From assembly GCA_964058845.1 (NCBI GenBank), contig CAXKVR010000614.1, positions 1 through 31,617 on the forward strand: DNA of 31,617 nt, in the 5' to 3' direction. Positions 28,419-31,617 of this stretch are shown here, in pieces; the first letter of the stretch is position 1; every line of letters starts with the position of its first letter. The notes below the pieces were generated by a model. The model worked only from the letters and a program-made list of their open reading frames with translations, had not been told where the DNA came from and did not search any database. Both the position numbers and the translations under genes were made by a program. This DNA comes from Carex sylvatica. Taxonomy: Eukaryota; Streptophyta; Magnoliopsida; Poales; Cyperaceae.

Positions 28419-30763
28419 AGTGTTGTATTAGGGTTGTCAATGACCTATTATCTTGCTATATAGAGTCACTACTAGAGTGCTCCAAACACCTTGAATTAGA
28501 GTGTTGTATTTGGGTTATAAATGCCATATTATATTGCCATCTAGAGACACTACTCGAGTGCTCCGAACACCTTTAATTGGAGTGTTGTATTAGGGTTGTA
28601 AAAGCCCATTTATCTTGCTAGATAGAGACATGACAAGAGTGCTCTAAACACCTTCAATTGGGGTGTTGTATTAGGGTTGTAAATACCCTATTATCTTGCT
28701 ATATAGAGTCACAACTAGAGTGCTCCAAACACCTTCATTGGAGTGTTGTATTAGGATTGTAAATGCCATATTATCTTGCCATCTGGAGACACTACTAGAG
28801 TGCTCCAAACACCTTCAATTGGAGTGTTGTATTAGGGCTGTAAATGCCCTATTATCTTGCTATATAAAGTTACTACTAGAGTGCTCCAAACACCTTCAAT
28901 TTGAGTGTTGTATTAGGGTTGTAAATGCCTTATTATCATGCTATATAGAGTCACTACTAGATTGCTTTAAATACCATGAATTTGAATGCTGTATTAGGGT
29001 TGTAAATGCCCTATTATGTTGCTATATAAAGTCACTACTAGAGTCCTCCAAACACCTTTATGTAGAGTGTTGTATTAGGGTTGTAAATGCCCTATTATGT
29101 TGTTATATAGAGTCACTACTACAGATCCAAACTCCTTCAATTGGAGTGTTGTATTAGAGTTGTAAATGTCCTATTATCTTGCCATCTGGAGACACTACTC
29201 ATGTACTCCAAACACCATCAATTGGTGTGTTATATTAGGGTCGTAAATGCCATATTATTTTACAATATAGAATCACTACTATAGTACACCAAACACCTTC
29301 AATTGGAGTGTTGTATTAGGGTTGTAAATACCCAATTATCTCGATATCTGAAGACACTACCATAGTGCTCCCAATACCCTCGATTGAAGTGTTGTATTAG
29401 GGTTGTATTATAATACTATATCGAGTCGCTACTAAAGTGCTCCACACAATTGCAATTGGAGTGTTGTATTAGGGTTGTAAATACCCTATTATCTTGTCAT
29501 CTTGAGTCACAACGAGAGTGCTCCAAACAACTTTAATTTGAGTTTTGTACTAGGATTGTAAATACCCTATTATCTTGCCATCTAGAGACATTCCTCGAGT
29601 GGTCCAAACACCTGCAACTGGAGTGTTGTATTAGGGTTGTAAATGCTCTATTATCTTACTATATACAGTCACTACTAGAGTGCTCCAAACACCTTCAATT
29701 ATAGTGTTGTATTGTGGTTGTCAATGCCATATTATCTTGCTATATAGAGTCTATACTCGAGTGCTCCAAACACCTTCAATTATAGTGTTGTATTAGGGTT
29801 GTAAATACCCTATCATCTTGCTATGTAGAGTCACTATAAGAGTGCTCCAAACACCTTGAATTATATTGTTGTATTAGGGTTGTAAATGCCCTATTATCTT
29901 GCCATCTGGAGACACTATTCGAGTGCTCCGAACACCTTCAATTGGAGTGCTGTATTACGGTTGTAAATAAACTTTTATCTTGCCAGATAGAGACACGACT
30001 AGAGTGCTCTAAAGACATTCAATTGGAGCGTTGTATTAAGGTTGTAAATGCCCTATTATCTTGCTATATATAGTCACTGCTAGAGTGCTATAAACACCAT
30101 CAATTGGAGTGTTGTATTAGGATTGTAAATACCCTATTATCTTGCTATCTGGAGACAATACTACAGTGCTCGAACGACCTTGAATTGGAGTGTTGTATTC
30201 GGGTTGTAAAATCATTATTTTCATGCTATATATAGTAACTACTAAAGTGCTCCAAACACCTTCAATTGGAGTATTGTATTAGGGTTGTAAATGCCCTATT
30301 ATCTTGCTATATAGAGTCACAACTAGAGTGCTCCAAACACCTTCAATTAGAGTGTTGTATTAGGGTTGTGAATTCCCTATTACCTTGCAATATATAGTAA
30401 CTAATATAGTGTTGTGAATACGTTCAATTAGAGTATTGAACTAGGGCTGTAAATGCCCTATTATTTTGTTATATAGAGTCACTACAGCAGTACTCCAAAC
30501 ACCTTGAATTAGTGTGTTGTATTAGTGTTGTAAATGCCCTATTATCTTGTCTTCTGTTGACACTACTCGAGTGCTCCGATGACCTTCAGTTAGAGTGTTA
30601 CATTAGGGTTGTAAATGCCCTTTTATCTTGCCAGATAGAAACATTATTTGAGGGCGCCACACACCTTCAACTAGAGTGTCTTATTAGGGTTTTAAATGCC
30701 TATTATCTTGCTATATAGAGTCCCTACTAGAGTGCTATAAACACCATCAATTGGAGTGTTGTA
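28419..30763 (+). repeat. 81-bp satellite array, direct arm (about 29 units)
   Basis: Tandem units of about 80-81 bp. The core text is GTGTTGTATTAGGGTTGTAA, then ATGCCCTATTATCTTGCTAT, ATAGAGTCACTACTAGAGTG and CTCCAAACACCTTCAATTGG. Successive GTGTTGT positions 28743, 28823 and 28904 show the period. Units vary: a main type (CTATATAGAGTCACTAC) and a minor type (CCATCTGGAGACACTAC). Because 81 is three times 27, open frames with 27-residue periodicity appear (for example 28696-29157 and 30512-30718); I treat them as by-products. Confidence 0.95.
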
Positions 30764-31617
30764 GTAGTGACTCTTTATAGCATGATAATAGGGCATTTAC
30801 AACCCTAATACAACAATCCAATTGAAGGTGTTTGGAGAACTCTAGTAGTGACTATATATAGCATGATAATAGGGATTTTACAACCCTAATACAACACTCC
30901 AATTCAAGGTGTTTGGAGCACGATAGTACTGTCTCTAGATTGCAAGATAATAGGGAATTTACAATCCTAATACAACACTCCAATTAATGTTGTTTATAGC
31001 ACTCTAGTAGTGACTCTATATAGCAAGATAATAGGGCATTTACAACCTAATACAACACTCCAGTTGAAGGTGTTTGGCGCACTCAAGTAATGTCTATATC
31101 TCTCTAGATAAAAGGGCGTCTACAACCCTAATACAACACTCCATCTGACGGTGTTCGGAGCACTCGAGTACTTGAAGGTGTTCGGAGGACTCTAATAATG
31201 ACTGTATATAGCAACAAAATAGGGCATTTACGACCTGAATAAAACACTCTAATTCAAGGTATTTGGTGCACTCCTCTAGTCACTCTATATAACAAGATAG
31301 TAGGGCATTTACAGCCCTAGTACAACGCTCTATTTGAAGGTGTTCAGAGCACTCTAGTAGTGACTTTATATAGCAAGAAAATAGGGAATTTACAACCCTA
31401 ATACAATAATCTAATTGAAGGTGTTACTTTTGTAGTGACTCTATATAGCATGATAATATGGCATTTACAACCTTAATACAACATTCCAATTGAAGGTGTT
31501 TGGAGCACTCTAGTAGTGACTATATATAGCATGATAATAGGACATTCACAACCCTAATACAACACTCCAATTTAAAGTGTTTGGAGCACTGTAGTACTGT
31601 CTCCAGATAGCATGATA
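30764..31617 (-). repeat. 81-bp satellite array, inverted arm (about 10.5 units, runs off window)
   Basis: From 30764 the same unit appears as its reverse complement (TAGTGACTCTATATAGCA, then TGATAATAGGGCATTTACAA, CCCTAATACAACACTCCAAT) and continues to the window end. One place (31150-31185) has a partial unit deletion that joins two GTGTTCGGAG phrases. Confidence 0.95.

Overview
The window is nuclear DNA of a land plant, probably a eudicot. It holds a spliced plant gene, Ty1/copia and other LTR elements, a hAT-type non-autonomous element, a block of plastid-derived DNA and a tandem satellite. It is AT-rich and repeat-dominated. I see no CRISPR, operon or bacterial feature.

Region 1 (1-7410): the last four exons of a plant C2/GRAM/VASt-domain protein lie on the + strand (6-256, 5633-5801, 6348-6623, 7204-7410). 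Its 5' part, with the expected C2 domains, is outside the window. The first visible intron (257-5632) is inflated by a 4.8-kb Ty1/copia retrotransposon (451-5241) in the sense direction. That element has 165/164-bp LTRs, a GTTAC target-site duplication, a PBS, a PPT and one uninterrupted 1349-codon polyprotein frame that lacks the usual gag core.

Region 2 (7411-10207): AT-rich intergenic DNA with no convincing gene.

Region 3 (10208-15144): a 4.9-kb structure with TG...CA ends and a TTTTA duplication and no protein domains, best read as a very long solo LTR. A 481-bp hAT-type MITE (12856-13336) is nested in it, followed by an approximately 98-bp tandem repeat.

Region 4 (15271-20580): a second, decayed copia element with many stops and frameshifts and a 1343-bp 3' LTR that ends exactly where plastid DNA begins.

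Region 5 (20581 to about 28290): rearranged plastid-derived DNA, with every recognised gene on the minus strand: ndhH, rps15, a middle piece of accD, a partial second rps15, rps14, the carboxyl half of accD and an intronless, very divergent clpP. Several families of direct repeats are shuffled between them. The gene order is not that of a standard plastome, so either the donor plastome was rearranged and fast-evolving or the insert was scrambled after transfer.

Region 6 (about 28419-31617): an array of an approximately 81-bp satellite, about 29 units direct and then, after a switch at 30763/30764, about 10.5 units inverted to the window end.

The only gene likely to be functional is the GRAM/VASt gene, whose product would bind membrane lipids. 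The transposons, plastid insert and satellite are separate layers; the clearest nesting is hAT in solo LTR, next to or inside copia 2, which itself abuts or interrupts ndhH.
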